64,000 nt of DNA from Tannerella forsythia (GCF_001006485.1 NZ_JUET01000083.1:38918-102917), one strand, 5' to 3'; numbered from the stretch's first letter, positions 46,255 to 56,743 are shown. Translations and numbers: made by a program. The notes: generated by a model not told the origin, from the sequence alone.

Positions 46255-47742
46255 ATGGAACAAATTTATGTTTTCGACACGACCTTACGCGACGGGGAAC
46301 AGGTTCCCGGATGTCAACTAAACACCATCGAGAAAATCCAGGTGGCCAAAGCCCTGGAGCTGCTGGGGGTAGATGTGATTGAGGCCGGATTCCCGGTGTC
46401 CAGTCCCGGCGACTTCAACTCGGTGGTTGAGATCTCCAAAGCCGTCACCTGGCCTGTTATATGTGCGCTCACACGTGCGGTGAAAAAAGACATCGAAGTG
46501 GCTGCCGAATCATTGAAACACGCCAAACGCAAACGGATCCATACCGGTATCGGCACATCGGACATGCACATCAAACACAAGTTCAACTCCAACCGCGAAA
46601 AGATCATCGAACGTGCAGTGAAAGCGGTGAAATTTGCCCGCCGTTTTGTGGACGACGTGGAGTTCTACGCCGAGGACGCCGGTCGCACCAACAACGAATA
46701 CCTTGCGCGGATGGTACAGGCGGTGGTGAACGCGGGGGCAACTGTAATCAACATCCCCGACACCACGGGCTACTGTTTCCCGCACCAGTACGGCGCCAAA
46801 ATAAAGTACCTCATTGATCACGTTGATTTGAAAGAGGCCATCCTCTCCACCCACTGCCATCAGGACCTGGGCATGGCTACGGCCAACACCCTTACAGGGG
46901 TGCTCAACGGCGCGCGGCAGGTGGAAGTAACCGTGAACGGAATCGGCGAACGTGCCGGAAACACCTCGCTCGAAGAGGTGGTGATGGCGCTCAAAAGCCA
47001 TAGGGAACTGGGATTCGAGACGAACATCAACACAACCAAGATTCACTCGACGAGCCGACTTGTTTCAGCGCTGATGAACATGCCAGTACAGCCCAACAAA
47101 GCGATTGTGGGGCGGAACGCTTTCGCACACTCGTCGGGCATCCATCAGGATGGCGTGCTCAAGAATACTGATACCTACGAAATTATCGACCCCAAAGAGG
47201 TGGGCATCGACGATAACACCATCGTCCTGACGGCAAGAAGCGGCCGTGCGGCGTTGAAAAACCGCCTGAGCCTGCTGGGAGTCGACCTCGATAACGGCAA
47301 ACTCGACGACGTGTACCAGAAGTTTCTCGCGCTGGCCGACCGGAAAAAAGACATCAAAGACGACGACGTGCTGGCGTTGGCCGGCATCGAGTCGCGGCTG
47401 AACCGGATCAAGATCGATTACCTGCAAGTTACTTGCGGCGTAGGGCTGCGCCATGTGGCGAGCATCGGGTTGAACATCGCCGGCGAGCACTTCGAAGCCT
47501 CCGCCACCGGAAACGGGCCGGTCGATGCGGCCATCAAAGCGGTTAAAAAGATTATCAGCCGCGAAATGGTGATTCAGGAGTTCCTCATTCAAGCCATCAA
47601 CCGCGGAAGCGATGACGTAGGAAAAGTGCACATGCAGGTAGCACACAACGGCATGTTGTACTACGGCTTTTCGGCCAATACCGACATCGTTTCGGCGTCG
47701 GTCGAAGCTTTTATCGATGCGGTGAACAAGTTCGTGGAATAG
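46255..47742 (+). CDS. leuA: 2-isopropylmalate synthase
   Basis: Condenses 2-ketoisovalerate and acetyl-CoA, the first step of leucine synthesis. The TIM-barrel start [12 protein letters not shown], the metal-binding HCHQDLGMA (about 200) and the GNTSLEEV loop are present, and an allosteric C-terminal domain follows at about 370-495 with feedback-sensitive residues expected. Length is normal. It is the first gene after the attenuator, in the order leuA-leuC-GxxExxY-leuD-second synthase-leuB. Confidence 0.95.
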   Translation: MEQIYVFDTTLRDGEQVPGCQLNTIEKIQVAKALELLGVDVIEAGFPVSSPGDFNSVVEISKAVTWPVICALTRAVKKDIEVAAESLKHAKRKRIHTGIGTSDMHIKHKFNSNREKIIERAVKAVKFARRFVDDVEFYAEDAGRTNNEYLARMVQAVVNAGATVINIPDTTGYCFPHQYGAKIKYLIDHVDLKEAILSTHCHQDLGMATANTLTGVLNGARQVEVTVNGIGERAGNTSLEEVVMALKSHRELGFETNINTTKIHSTSRLVSALMNMPVQPNKAIVGRNAFAHSSGIHQDGVLKNTDTYEIIDPKEVGIDDNTIVLTARSGRAALKNRLSLLGVDLDNGKLDDVYQKFLALADRKKDIKDDDVLALAGIESRLNRIKIDYLQVTCGVGLRHVASIGLNIAGEHFEASATGNGPVDAAIKAVKKIISREMVIQEFLIQAINRGSDDVGKVHMQVAHNGMLYYGFSANTDIVSASVEAFIDAVNKFVE

Positions 47743-47801
47743 CTCTCCCAAAAAGATTACGACAAAAATAATTTATTAGATAACAACGACAAAAACAGAA
47801 A

Positions 47802-49238
47802 ATGACAAATCATACATCACAGACAAACCATTCGAAGCCCTCGACCGGACAGAAGGGGGCGACCCTGTTCGATAAAATATGGGACGCTCACGTCGTTACC
47901 ACGGTAAAAGAGGGGCCTACCCAACTCTACATAGACCGTCATCTGTGCCACGAGGTAACCAGTCCGCAAGCTTTTGCCGGACTTCGTTCGCGCGGACTGA
48001 AAGTATTCCGTCCCGAACAGACGACCCTGACGGCCGACCACAACATCCCTACCGTGGGACAGGACCAACCCATTCGCGATCAGATATCCCGTTTTCAAGT
48101 CGAAACGCTTGCCAAGAACGCACAGGAATTCGGGCTCACCTATTACGGACTGAATAATCCGAAGAACGGCATCGTGCACGTGGTAGGACCCGAAAACGGC
48201 TACACCCAACCGGGCATGACGATCGTCTGCGGCGACAGCCACACCTCTACGCACGGAGCTTTCGGCGCCATTGCTTTCGGCATCGGCACGAGCGAGGTGG
48301 AGATGGTACTGGCCTCGCAATGCATCTTGCAGACGCGCCCGAAGACGATGCGTGTGAATTTCGAGGGCAAGCTGGGCAAGAACGTGGGAGCGAAAGATAT
48401 GGCGCTCTATATGATTTCGCGGCTCACCACGGGTGGTGCGACCGGCTACTTCGTGGAATACGCCGGCGAGGCCGTCCGCAACCTCACCATGGAGGAGCGG
48501 ATGACGCTTTGCAACCTGAGCATCGAGATGGGTGCCCGGGGCGGGCTGATCGCTCCCGACGAAACGACCTTCTCCTATCTGAAAGGGCGCGAGTTCGCTC
48601 CCAAGGGCGAGAAGTGGGAACAGGCGGTGGCCTATTGGAAGACGCTGAAAACAGATGCCGACGCGGTATTCGACAAAGAGGTCTCTTTCGACGTGTCGAA
48701 CGTCGGCCCGATGATCACCTACGGAACCAATCCCGGCATGGGCATGCCTGTCGACGGTGCCATCCCGCAGATGGAGGAGATCGATGAGGCGGGAAAAATA
48801 TCGTTCGCAAAGTCGCTCGAATATATGGGTTTTGTTCCCGGCGAAAAGCTGGTAGGGAAAAGCATCGATTACGTGTTCCTGGGCAGTTGCACCAACGGCC
48901 GGATCGAAGATTTTCGCGTATTCGCCCATTATGTGAAAGGGAAACGCAAGGCCGACCACGTAACGGCATGGCTCGTGCCCGGAAGCTGGCAGGTGCGCAA
49001 ACAGATCGAAGCCGAAGGGCTGGACCGGATTCTGGAAGAGGCCGGATTCGAACTTCGTCAGCCCGGCTGTTCGGCCTGCTTGGCAATGAACGACGACAAA
49101 GTGCCCGCCGGCAAATATGCGGTATCGACCTCGAACCGGAACTTCGAGGGGCGTCAGGGCCCCGGAGCGCGTACCATTCTGGCCGGCCCGCTGGTAGCGG
49201 CCGCCGCGGCAGTTACAGGGAAAATAACCAACCCGTAA
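47802..49238 (+). CDS. leuC: 3-isopropylmalate dehydratase large subunit
   Basis: The iron-sulfur subunit that isomerises 2-isopropylmalate to 3-isopropylmalate with LeuD. The cluster cysteines lie in [10 protein letters not shown] and [10 protein letters not shown], with the aconitase-type FDKIWDAH near the N-terminus. The 478 residues are typical of the bacterial large subunit. It starts 59 bases after leuA. leuD should follow directly, but a GxxExxY gene is inserted in between. Confidence 0.95.
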   Translation: MTNHTSQTNHSKPSTGQKGATLFDKIWDAHVVTTVKEGPTQLYIDRHLCHEVTSPQAFAGLRSRGLKVFRPEQTTLTADHNIPTVGQDQPIRDQISRFQVETLAKNAQEFGLTYYGLNNPKNGIVHVVGPENGYTQPGMTIVCGDSHTSTHGAFGAIAFGIGTSEVEMVLASQCILQTRPKTMRVNFEGKLGKNVGAKDMALYMISRLTTGGATGYFVEYAGEAVRNLTMEERMTLCNLSIEMGARGGLIAPDETTFSYLKGREFAPKGEKWEQAVAYWKTLKTDADAVFDKEVSFDVSNVGPMITYGTNPGMGMPVDGAIPQMEEIDEAGKISFAKSLEYMGFVPGEKLVGKSIDYVFLGSCTNGRIEDFRVFAHYVKGKRKADHVTAWLVPGSWQVRKQIEAEGLDRILEEAGFELRQPGCSACLAMNDDKVPAGKYAVSTSNRNFEGRQGPGARTILAGPLVAAAAAVTGKITNP

Positions 49239-49278
49239 AAAGAACGCAAATTACGCGAATAACACAAATTTCCGCAAC

Positions 49279-49686
49279 ATGGTAACACAAGAGAACGCTC
49301 CTGCTTCGGTTCCTAAAGAACTCGTAGACATTATTATTACACAATTCTATCGCGTTTACAACGACTTAGGATACGGCTTTCTTGAGAAAGTCTATAAGAA
49401 TGCGATGTATTTTGCATTGACCGATTCAGGACTGAAATGCGAAGTAGAGAAAAACATAACAGTGTACCATGACGGACGTGTAGTAGGAGATTATTTTGCC
49501 GATCTATTGGTTGAAGGCTGCATCATACTCGAACTAAAAACGTGCGAGAACATTGATCCGGCACACGAAGCTCAATTAATCAATTATCTGAAGGCAAAAG
49601 AAATAGAAGTTGGCTATTTGCTGAATTTCGGCAGGAAATCCACTTTCAAAAAGAAAGTATATTCAAATCAGAGAAAATTTTTATAA
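49279..49686 (+). CDS. GxxExxY protein inserted in the leu operon
   Basis: A 135-residue protein of the GxxExxY family, with the name-giving motif GFLEKVY at about residues 34-40 and the second conserved block GRVVGDYFADLLVEG and ELKTCENI. The family has a nuclease-like (PD-(D/E)xK-type) appearance but no proven function. It lies between leuC and leuD with short A/T-rich flanks containing GCAAATTACGCGAATAA-like sequence (49248-49264) and TTTGCG-rich sequence (49690-49740), which resemble the dispersed repeats near 57655, 59470 and 63752. It seems to have entered the operon without breaking the genes on either side. Confidence 0.85.
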   Translation: MVTQENAPASVPKELVDIIITQFYRVYNDLGYGFLEKVYKNAMYFALTDSGLKCEVEKNITVYHDGRVVGDYFADLLVEGCIILELKTCENIDPAHEAQLINYLKAKEIEVGYLLNFGRKSTFKKKVYSNQRKFL

Positions 49687-49746
49687 TACAAAAAAGGACT
49701 TGCGTGAATTTGCGTTTTTTGTGCAATTTGCGTTCAAACAAGACTC

Positions 49747-50340
49747 ATGGACAAATTTCAAACACTTACATCCACCTGTGTTCCGCTTCCCATCGAAAAC
49801 GTGGACACAGACCAGATTATCCCGGCGCGCTTCCTGAAAGCGACCACGCGTGAAGGTTTCGGAAACAACCTTTTCGCCGACTGGCGTTACCACAAAGACG
49901 GTAGCCCGAAGTCCGACTTCGTACTCAACAATCCCACCTATTCCGGTCAGGTGCTGGTGGCAGGCAAAAACTTCGGAAGCGGCAGCAGCCGCGAACATGC
50001 CGCATGGGCTATTGCAGGTTACGGATTCAAGGTAGTCGTATCGAGCTTCTTTGCCGATATTTTCCGCAACAACGCTCTCAACAACGGTATTCTGCCCGTG
50101 GTAACGAGCGAAGGCTGCTTGAGCGAACTCTTCGCGTCGATCCACAACAATCCGAAAGCGACGGTTACGGTTAATCTGGAGGAGCAGACTATCCGGAACA
50201 ACGAGACCGGCACGTCGGAATCGTTCGAGATCAACTCCTATAAGAAGGAGTGTCTCCTGAAAGGACTCGACGACATCGATTTCCTGTTAAGCAACCAATC
50301 GCTGACGGAGGCGTGGGAGAGCAGGGCAAACCGGTTCTGA
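49747..50340 (+). CDS. leuD: 3-isopropylmalate dehydratase small subunit
   Basis: Pairs with LeuC. The 197-residue protein carries the LeuD swivel-domain features: VDTDQIIPARFLK near the N-terminus and GSGSSREHAAWAI at about residues 79-91. Length is normal. It is separated from leuC by about 500 bases that contain the GxxExxY gene, otherwise keeping operon order and strand. Confidence 0.95.
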   Translation: MDKFQTLTSTCVPLPIENVDTDQIIPARFLKATTREGFGNNLFADWRYHKDGSPKSDFVLNNPTYSGQVLVAGKNFGSGSSREHAAWAIAGYGFKVVVSSFFADIFRNNALNNGILPVVTSEGCLSELFASIHNNPKATVTVNLEEQTIRNNETGTSESFEINSYKKECLLKGLDDIDFLLSNQSLTEAWESRANRF

Positions 50341-50425
50341 CAACCTGCCTGCGGGTTTGTTGCAACGCTTAATAAACGATTGAATATTGAAACATGCGTG
50401 ATCTTCACGAATAAGCATAAAAACA

Positions 50426-52015
50426 ATGACAACAATGAATCATTCACAACCGTTCGAGTCCTCGCCGAGGAAAATCGAAATCATGGACACCACACTGCGC
50501 GACGGCGAGCAGACCTCGGGCGTCTCGTTCGCGGCCGAAGAGAAGGTGAGCATCGTTCGTCTGCTCCTCGAAGAGCTGCATGTCGACCGGGTAGAGATCG
50601 CGTCGGCACGCGTATCGGAGGGGGAATTCGCTTCGGTACAAAAAATAGCCCAGTGGGCAAAGAAAAACGGGTACATCGACCGGATTGAAATTCTGGGATT
50701 TGTGGACGGAAAAGCGTCGCTCGACTGGATTGCCGCCGCCGGATGCAACGTGGTGAATCTGCTTTGCAAAGGCTCTGAGAATCACTGCACGCATCAGCTC
50801 CGGAAGACGGTGAACGAACATCTGGCCGATATCCGGTCGGTCATTGCCGATGCCAAAAGCCGCGGAATGACCGTAAACATCTACCTTGAAGACTGGTCGA
50901 ACGGGATGCGCGACTCGCAAGCCTACGTCTTTGAAATGATGGACGAGCTCCGGCACCAGCCCATCGCCCGCTATATGTTGCCCGACACCTTGGGCGTCTT
51001 AAATCCTTCGGAGACAAAAGAGTTCTGTGAAAAGATGGTGAACCGCTATCCCGATCTGCACTTCGATTTTCATGCCCACAACGATTACGATCTGGCGGTG
51101 GCCAACGTCTTCGAAGCGGTAAAAGCCGGTGTGCACGGCGTGCATGTAACCGTCAACGGTTTGGGCGAACGTGCCGGAAATGCGCCGATTACCAGTGTAA
51201 CGGCGCTGATCCACGACCAGTTGAAGTTCAAAACGAACATTGCCGAAGACAAACTCTACAGCATAAGCAAAGTGGTGGAGAGCTATTCCGGCGTGCGTAT
51301 TCCCAACAACAAACCGGTCATCGGCGATAACGTCTTCACGCAGGTTGCCGGTGTACATGCTGACGGCGATAAAAAGAAAAACCTCTATTTCAACGATCTG
51401 GCACCGGAGCGTTTCGGCCGCTCGCGCGAATATGCGCTGGGGAAAAATTCGGGCAAAGCCAATATCCTCAAAAACCTCGAAGCCTTGGGCATCGAGGTGG
51501 ACGACGAGGCGGCGAAAAAAATAACCGCCCACATCATCGAATTGGGTGATAAGAAAGAGCTGGTCAGCCCCGACGAACTTCCCTACATCGTCTCCGACAT
51601 CCTGAAAAACGGTATTGAGAACCAGAGTATCAAGATACTCAACTATTCGCTGATGCTTACTGAGGGGATGCGTCCTACGGCTACCGTGAAACTCTCTATC
51701 GGAGGGCAGGTTTACGAACAGTCGGCTGCGGGCGAAGGACAGTACCACGCGTTTTCAAAAGCGATGTACAAGATTTACAAAAGCCTCGACAAGCCGACCC
51801 CCGAATTGCTCGATTACGTGGTGGTCATCCCTCCGGGCGGAAAAACGAACGCTTACGTGCAAACGATTATCACCTGGAAGTTCGACGGAAAAGTTTTCAA
51901 AACGAGGGGACTGGATGTCGATCAGACGGCTGCCGCCATCAAAGCGACCATGAAGATGCTCAACATGATTGAGAAAGGAAATATCCCCGTCATCAACTAT
52001 ATGCAGTTGCCGTAG
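50426..52015 (+). CDS. Second 2-isopropylmalate/citramalate synthase-family enzyme
   Basis: A 529-residue DRE-TIM metallolyase with [15 protein letters not shown], metal-binding DFHAHNDYD (about 215-223), the GNAPITSV loop and a C-terminal LeuA-type regulatory domain (about 400-525). It differs from LeuA at the substrate-binding loop and is longer, so it may be a citramalate synthase (isoleucine precursor from pyruvate) or another paralogue. Substrate preference is not certain from sequence. It sits between leuD and leuB in the leucine operon. The first ATG is used; an ATG three codons later is also possible. Confidence 0.85.
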   Translation: MTTMNHSQPFESSPRKIEIMDTTLRDGEQTSGVSFAAEEKVSIVRLLLEELHVDRVEIASARVSEGEFASVQKIAQWAKKNGYIDRIEILGFVDGKASLDWIAAAGCNVVNLLCKGSENHCTHQLRKTVNEHLADIRSVIADAKSRGMTVNIYLEDWSNGMRDSQAYVFEMMDELRHQPIARYMLPDTLGVLNPSETKEFCEKMVNRYPDLHFDFHAHNDYDLAVANVFEAVKAGVHGVHVTVNGLGERAGNAPITSVTALIHDQLKFKTNIAEDKLYSISKVVESYSGVRIPNNKPVIGDNVFTQVAGVHADGDKKKNLYFNDLAPERFGRSREYALGKNSGKANILKNLEALGIEVDDEAAKKITAHIIELGDKKELVSPDELPYIVSDILKNGIENQSIKILNYSLMLTEGMRPTATVKLSIGGQVYEQSAAGEGQYHAFSKAMYKIYKSLDKPTPELLDYVVVIPPGGKTNAYVQTIITWKFDGKVFKTRGLDVDQTAAAIKATMKMLNMIEKGNIPVINYMQLP

Positions 52016-52075
52016 GGGGAAAAAATCGGAAATAATAAGAAGTAAAAAATCAGATATCAGCAATTTTATACAACA

Positions 52076-53149
52076 ATGAAAATCAATATAGCAGTATTAG
52101 CCGGTGACGGCATAGGCCCCGAAATCATGGCGCAGGCGTTGCACGTAACGCAGGCCGTTTGCGATCGGTTCGGACATGAATTATCGTACGAAGAGGCCAT
52201 GGTGGGCGCGTGTGCTATCGATGCCGTGGGCGATCCCTATCCGCCGGAAACGCACGCTCTGTGCATGCAGTCCGACGCGGTGCTTTTTGGCGCAATCGGC
52301 CATCCCAAATTCGACAACGATCCCAAAGCCAAGGTGCGCCCCGAGCAGGGTTTGCTTCGTATGCGCAAGCAATTGGGACTGTACGGAAACATCCGCCCCG
52401 TGATGACTTTTCCTTCGCTGGTCCACAAATCGCCGCTCCGTGCCGACCTCGTCTCCGGAGCCGATTTCGTATGCATCCGCGAGCTTACCGGCGGCATGTA
52501 CTTCGGTCGTCCGCAGGGACGGAGCGAAGACGGCAATACGGCCTATGACACCTGCGTTTACACCCGCGAAGAGGTAGAACGCATCCTGCATCTGGCTTAC
52601 AAGTTTGCCGCGCAGCGGCGCAAAAAAGTAACCGTGGTGGATAAGGCGAACGTGATCGCTACCTCACGCTTGTGGCGGCAAATCGCGCAGGAGATCGCGC
52701 CGCAGTACCCCGACATCGAAACCGATTACCTCTTCGTGGACAATGCCGCCATGCGCATCATCCAGTGGCCGAAGAGTTTCGACGTGCTCGTTACCGAAAA
52801 CCTTTTCGGCGATATCCTCACCGATGAGGCCTCGGTCATCACCGGATCGCTCGGACTGCTGCCTTCGGCCTCGATCGGACTGCACACGTCGCTCTTCGAA
52901 CCGATTCACGGGTCGTATCCGCAGGCGGCAGGCAAGAACATCGCCAATCCGCTGGCCATGATTCTCTCGGCCGCACTCATGTTCGAATACGGTTTCGACC
53001 GGATGGAGGAGGGCACGCTGATCCGTCGCGCGGTAAACGACTCCATCAATGCGGGCATCGTAACCGAAGACCTTGCCGACGGCGGAAAAGCCTACACCAC
53101 AAGTGAGGTAGGCAAATGGATAACCCGATACATCGCAGAAGAGGCATGA
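52076..53149 (+). CDS. leuB: 3-isopropylmalate dehydrogenase
   Basis: Oxidatively decarboxylates 3-isopropylmalate to the leucine precursor 2-ketoisocaproate with NAD+. The decarboxylating dehydrogenase pattern is complete over 357 residues: [12 protein letters not shown] at the start, [12 protein letters not shown] and the DEAS-, [10 protein letters not shown]- and PIHGSYP-type loops. The TGA overlaps by four bases the ATG of a truncated ilvD frame, implying that ilvD once followed in translational coupling. Confidence 0.95.
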   Translation: MKINIAVLAGDGIGPEIMAQALHVTQAVCDRFGHELSYEEAMVGACAIDAVGDPYPPETHALCMQSDAVLFGAIGHPKFDNDPKAKVRPEQGLLRMRKQLGLYGNIRPVMTFPSLVHKSPLRADLVSGADFVCIRELTGGMYFGRPQGRSEDGNTAYDTCVYTREEVERILHLAYKFAAQRRKKVTVVDKANVIATSRLWRQIAQEIAPQYPDIETDYLFVDNAAMRIIQWPKSFDVLVTENLFGDILTDEASVITGSLGLLPSASIGLHTSLFEPIHGSYPQAAGKNIANPLAMILSAALMFEYGFDRMEEGTLIRRAVNDSINAGIVTEDLADGGKAYTTSEVGKWITRYIAEEA

Positions 53150-53243
53150 ATGAAAAACCGAACAGCGCCACCTCTATGCAGGGACGCCGCATGGCCGGCG
53201 CGCGTGCCTTGTGGCACGCCAACGGCATGACGCGCGAACAGAA
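53146..53243 (+). pseudogene. ilvD: Truncated start of ilvD
   Basis: About 33 codons beginning at an ATG that overlaps the leuB stop encode the N-terminus of dihydroxyacid dehydratase: SATSMQGRRMAGARALWHAN closely matches the family's first conserved block. Similarity then ends around GMTREQ, and the frame runs into the 3' side of the tRNA-Arg gene. The remaining roughly 550 residues of IlvD, including all cluster cysteines, are gone. It records a deletion at the end of the operon. Confidence 0.8.
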
Positions 53244-53285
53244 AAAAAGCCCGCCCGTTAGGAAAGTCACCTTTACTCAGGGAAG

Positions 53286-53359
53286 TGATTCCGGTGCGAT
53301 TCGAACGCACGACCCACAGCTTAGAAGGCTGTTGCTCTATCCAGCTGAGCTACGGAACC
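53286..53359 (-). tRNA. tRNA-Arg(TCT)
   Basis: A 74-base cloverleaf on the minus strand with acceptor GGTTCCG/CGGAATC, D stem GCTC/GAGC, anticodon stem ACAGC/GCTGT around loop CTTCTAA (anticodon TCT) and T stem GTGCG/CGCAC around TTCGAAT; discriminator A and no encoded CCA. It reads AGA codons. A consensus promoter lies directly upstream. The ilvD remnant ends about 40 bases beyond its 3' end, suggesting a recombination site at this tRNA. Confidence 0.95.
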
Positions 53360-53375
53360 CTGTTTTTTGCGGTTG

Positions 53376-53405
53376 CAAAGATAGGAAAGGTTTTTTTTCT
53401 GCCAA
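53376..53405 (-). promoter_or_regulatory. Promoter of tRNA-Arg
   Basis: TTG (53405-53403), 19 bases, TATCTTTG (53383-53376), the exact Bacteroidetes consensus, ending 17 bases before the mature tRNA start. Confidence 0.75.
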
Positions 53406-53445
53406 AAGAATAAAACTTGAATGACCTTCGGAAAGATCGCATTTT

Positions 53446-54297
53446 TTAACGCTTTTTATCTTGGTCTTCGTAGAAATACCGGTAACGCCCCACACGGGAG
53501 TATACCCCCCGAACGTCTCCTTTGGTATCCCTGTATGAACCGCTCTCGATCGGAACATCCGGAAGATACTTGACAGGAGTACCGTAAATACCCAGATAAT
53601 ACAAATCCGGATTGATGATCACTTCATTCGTCAACGGCGACCCGGCATAGCGCAGCACATTGCAGACATAACCTTTATTCTCGATCTTTCGGGACGAAAG
53701 CTGGACGGTATAATAACGCCCTTCCGGCTCTTCAATGATCGTAATGCTGTTCGAACGTTTCCGGGCATTCAGATAATCATACCGAAAGTGAATGACAGAC
53801 CGTTTATTCAAAATCTCGACTCTCGATAAATATCCGCCCTGATCATAATGATATCTTAACTGAACATACAGATTGCTGTCTTTCCAGACTTCCATATCTT
53901 CAACGAATCCGTGATCTTCGAGCGACAGGATTTTATACTCATATGCTTTATCGTAGTACGTATAATCGTATCCATACCGGATTCGCGGATGTTTCTTATC
54001 CCACGAGATGTGCTTTCGGTCTTCACCGATCATTCCCTTGCGAAATCCCACGATCTTTACTCTCCCTGTTTTCTGTTGTTCCAGCATCAATTCGGTGTAA
54101 ACGGAATCAAGAGCATACGCTTTCATACCGACGCTAAGCAGCGATGTCTCGATATGAATTCCGTTATTATTGATTCTGTTCCCGTGTTCATCGATCTCAA
54201 TCAGATCGGAAGTGTGCACTTCACATCCTGCCATGCCAACGAACAGGAAGAAAATCCGGAAACTTTTCCATGCATTCTGTAAGTGGTATATGCTCAT
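53446..54297 (-). CDS. Orphan lipoprotein of unknown function
   Basis: A 283-residue protein with a hydrophobic signal and lipobox ending AGC (about Cys25) in a short-signal context. Tyrosine-rich beta segments such as VQLRYHYDQGGYLS and IHFRYDYLN recall the MORN/YD-like or toast-rack repeats of secreted Bacteroidetes proteins, but no family is certain. The ATG at 54297 is preferred to one 15 codons upstream because it begins the signal peptide directly. Monocistronic, with no recognisable partner; it follows the tRNA-Arg gene on the same strand. Confidence 0.7.
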   Translation of the reverse strand: MSIYHLQNAWKSFRIFFLFVGMAGCEVHTSDLIEIDEHGNRINNNGIHIETSLLSVGMKAYALDSVYTELMLEQQKTGRVKIVGFRKGMIGEDRKHISWDKKHPRIRYGYDYTYYDKAYEYKILSLEDHGFVEDMEVWKDSNLYVQLRYHYDQGGYLSRVEILNKRSVIHFRYDYLNARKRSNSITIIEEPEGRYYTVQLSSRKIENKGYVCNVLRYAGSPLTNEVIINPDLYYLGIYGTPVKYLPDVPIESGSYRDTKGDVRGVYSRVGRYRYFYEDQDKKR

Positions 54298-54391
54298 ATT
54301 TTTGTTTTTATACGATGCAAAAATAATAAAAAAACAATACACTTAGGAACTTAAAGAATAAATGCTTGTTTTTTTCTTTTTATTTAAGGAA

Positions 54392-56743
54392 TCAGAACGG
54401 ATATCCGACGGCGAAATGCCATGCGAACCGATCGGTCAGGTTGGGGCGAGTAATGGCCCATTTGCGATGACCGATTTCCTGCGGGTTGTAGGCTTTCATT
54501 CCCGTGTCAAGACGAATCAGAAAATAATCGAAGTCAAGTCTCACTCCTAATCCGTACGAAAGAGCGATTTCTTTATAAAAGCGGGTAAGATCAAAATTCC
54601 CTTGAGGTTGATAGTCGTATTTGCGGACGGTCCAGATATTGCCGGCATCAATATAGGCGGCTAACTCGATTTTCCAAAACAGTTTAGTACGATATTCCAG
54701 ATTCGCATCAAGGCGGAGGTCGCCTACCTGGTTGACGAACGTCGTAGCATCGGTGACAGACATGCTTCCGGGTCCCAGCGAACGTACCGACCATCCGCGG
54801 TTGCTGTTCGCGCCACCGGCAAAATACCGACGGGTGAAGGGCAGTTCCTTGCTGTTTCCATAAGGATAACCGATGCCGGCACCGAGGTGGAAGGCGAAAG
54901 AGTTGCGATTGTCGATCGTCAGGCTTCGTGCAAAATCGATATCACCTTTGACGAATTGCGAATAATGTGTACCGAAAAGTTTGTAACGGCCGTCGGCATC
55001 TTTTTTATTCAACAAGTTCGATAATCCGTACAGAATATTCCCTGCCAGTTCGACGGACAAACGCAGCGAGTAAGTACTTCGCCCGCGTTTCATCGGGTCG
55101 TAGTTATTAAACGAGTATGTATAGCCTGAGCTGACGATGAACAGGTCGGAATAGTTGTATTTGGCCGTGATTTCCGGCAAGGTATTGCGAAATGCCGTAT
55201 CGACATGAAGCATATAGATATAGTCTACATCGAGCAATTTAAACGTATGACGGGCCAGATTATTCGTCCGGTTCTGCCAGATATAGTTCCAGCCACCGGA
55301 AAGGATGGCACGCCGGTATTCCGGTCGGTGCTGCTGGTCGTAGCTGAATTTAAATTCGGTTGTGGCACGTACTTTTCGGCGGAAGTCGTAACTTGTAAAC
55401 GGGAAAACGAATGTAGGAAAAAGCATGGATGCTTCGCCGGCAAATTCCCAATAGCTCCCCCATCCGGCCTGACTGTTCCCGCCCGATAGCGCTTCATAAG
55501 CTCCCCGTACTTTAGCCGTAAAGAGCTCCGAACCACCGAACAGATTACGATGCTGATAGTTCAGGCTCGATGCGAAGCCCAGATCCCCACTCGAGTTGGT
55601 TCCTTCTATTTCGATGCCGAAACCTTGTGTTTGGGCCGGAGCGGTAAGGATGGTACAGTCGAGTTTGAGTGTGTCGTTTTCCTCGCGTTCATCGTAGCGG
55701 ATATTGACATGGCGCAAGGCTCCCAGATTGGCAAACGCGGAGTAGGTCAGTTCCATATTGCGGTCGCTGTACAGCTGTCCGGGCAAAAGGTAGCAGCAGC
55801 GCGCAAGGACCCTGGGCCGCAGGCGATGCTTTCGGGTACTGTGGTAAATCCATACGTTGCGTTTCCATACGGAGTCGACCGGTACGATGTGCGTATATTC
55901 CTGTGATAAGGGGTCATAGCCTGTCACAACGCTCACCTTATTCAGGTAATAACGCCGGTGAGGACGTTCTTTGGTCGAATCGGAGGGCATAACCGAACGG
56001 AAGGGTTTGAGATGCAAGTCAAGGTCGACGAGTTGTTGATTTTGTAGACTGTCTGCCCGGAAATAAATATAATCGCGATTAAAAGCATAGTACCCGCGTC
56101 GGCGCAGCAACATGGTGATACGTTGCCGTTCCTGATCGAGCACGTCGCGATCGAAAAGATTGCCGGGCTGTACCAATGGCGTGTATTCTTCGGAAGCTGG
56201 ACGGAACAGCCCTTTCAACCACGATACCTTCGAAACTTTCAAGTGAAGGATACTGTCGATACGTGCGTCGTTCACCCTCGTGCGGTATTCCCGGATTCGG
56301 TAAGGTTCGCCGGCAGTGATCGTATAATGCACGGTTGCTTTTTTATATTTAGACGTATCAATGGCGTAATGAACATCGGCACGTATGAATCCTTTGTTGA
56401 TCATGTACCGGTGAAGTTCGTCACGCGACGGCCCGACAAGGGTTGTGTCAAGAATCTCAGGAGGCTCTCCGATGCGACGCAACAGTTTGTTGAACCATCG
56501 CTTCTCGTTTCGTCCCGACCAACTATAGACATACAGCGGCCATTTCAAGATACCGAACACTTTATAGTTGGGCTGTTGACGGAGATACGACCGGAGGTCG
56601 TCCGCTTTAATGCGACGGTCATCGACCGAAAGGTCTACTTTATCCAATAAATATTCATCATGTCCCACATACTTTGTTGTGCTGCATGACCAGCAACATG
56701 CAACAAGGCTTATACACAGAATCAGGTAGACATATCGGCTCAT
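54392..56743 (-). CDS. TamL-like BamA/TamA family lipoprotein
   Basis: A 783-residue outer membrane assembly protein. A signal with a lipobox (CWSC, about Cys20) makes it the lipidated TamA form typical of Bacteroidetes (TamL). Three POTRA-like repeats lie in about 25-390 and the 16-strand surface-antigen barrel in about 400-783, ending in Phe (GYPF). The chosen ATG lies 18 bases after a TACATTTG box, while a start six codons earlier would overlap it. TamB is not adjacent. It diverges from the RNA methyltransferase gene. Confidence 0.88.
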   Translation of the reverse strand: MSRYVYLILCISLVACCWSCSTTKYVGHDEYLLDKVDLSVDDRRIKADDLRSYLRQQPNYKVFGILKWPLYVYSWSGRNEKRWFNKLLRRIGEPPEILDTTLVGPSRDELHRYMINKGFIRADVHYAIDTSKYKKATVHYTITAGEPYRIREYRTRVNDARIDSILHLKVSKVSWLKGLFRPASEEYTPLVQPGNLFDRDVLDQERQRITMLLRRRGYYAFNRDYIYFRADSLQNQQLVDLDLHLKPFRSVMPSDSTKERPHRRYYLNKVSVVTGYDPLSQEYTHIVPVDSVWKRNVWIYHSTRKHRLRPRVLARCCYLLPGQLYSDRNMELTYSAFANLGALRHVNIRYDEREENDTLKLDCTILTAPAQTQGFGIEIEGTNSSGDLGFASSLNYQHRNLFGGSELFTAKVRGAYEALSGGNSQAGWGSYWEFAGEASMLFPTFVFPFTSYDFRRKVRATTEFKFSYDQQHRPEYRRAILSGGWNYIWQNRTNNLARHTFKLLDVDYIYMLHVDTAFRNTLPEITAKYNYSDLFIVSSGYTYSFNNYDPMKRGRSTYSLRLSVELAGNILYGLSNLLNKKDADGRYKLFGTHYSQFVKGDIDFARSLTIDNRNSFAFHLGAGIGYPYGNSKELPFTRRYFAGGANSNRGWSVRSLGPGSMSVTDATTFVNQVGDLRLDANLEYRTKLFWKIELAAYIDAGNIWTVRKYDYQPQGNFDLTRFYKEIALSYGLGVRLDFDYFLIRLDTGMKAYNPQEIGHRKWAITRPNLTDRFAWHFAVGYPF

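Noticed and set aside
53116-53424. A 102-codon frame through the ilvD remnant and tRNA
   Set aside because: Its second half is translated tRNA-Arg sequence; only the first 30 codons are meaningful.
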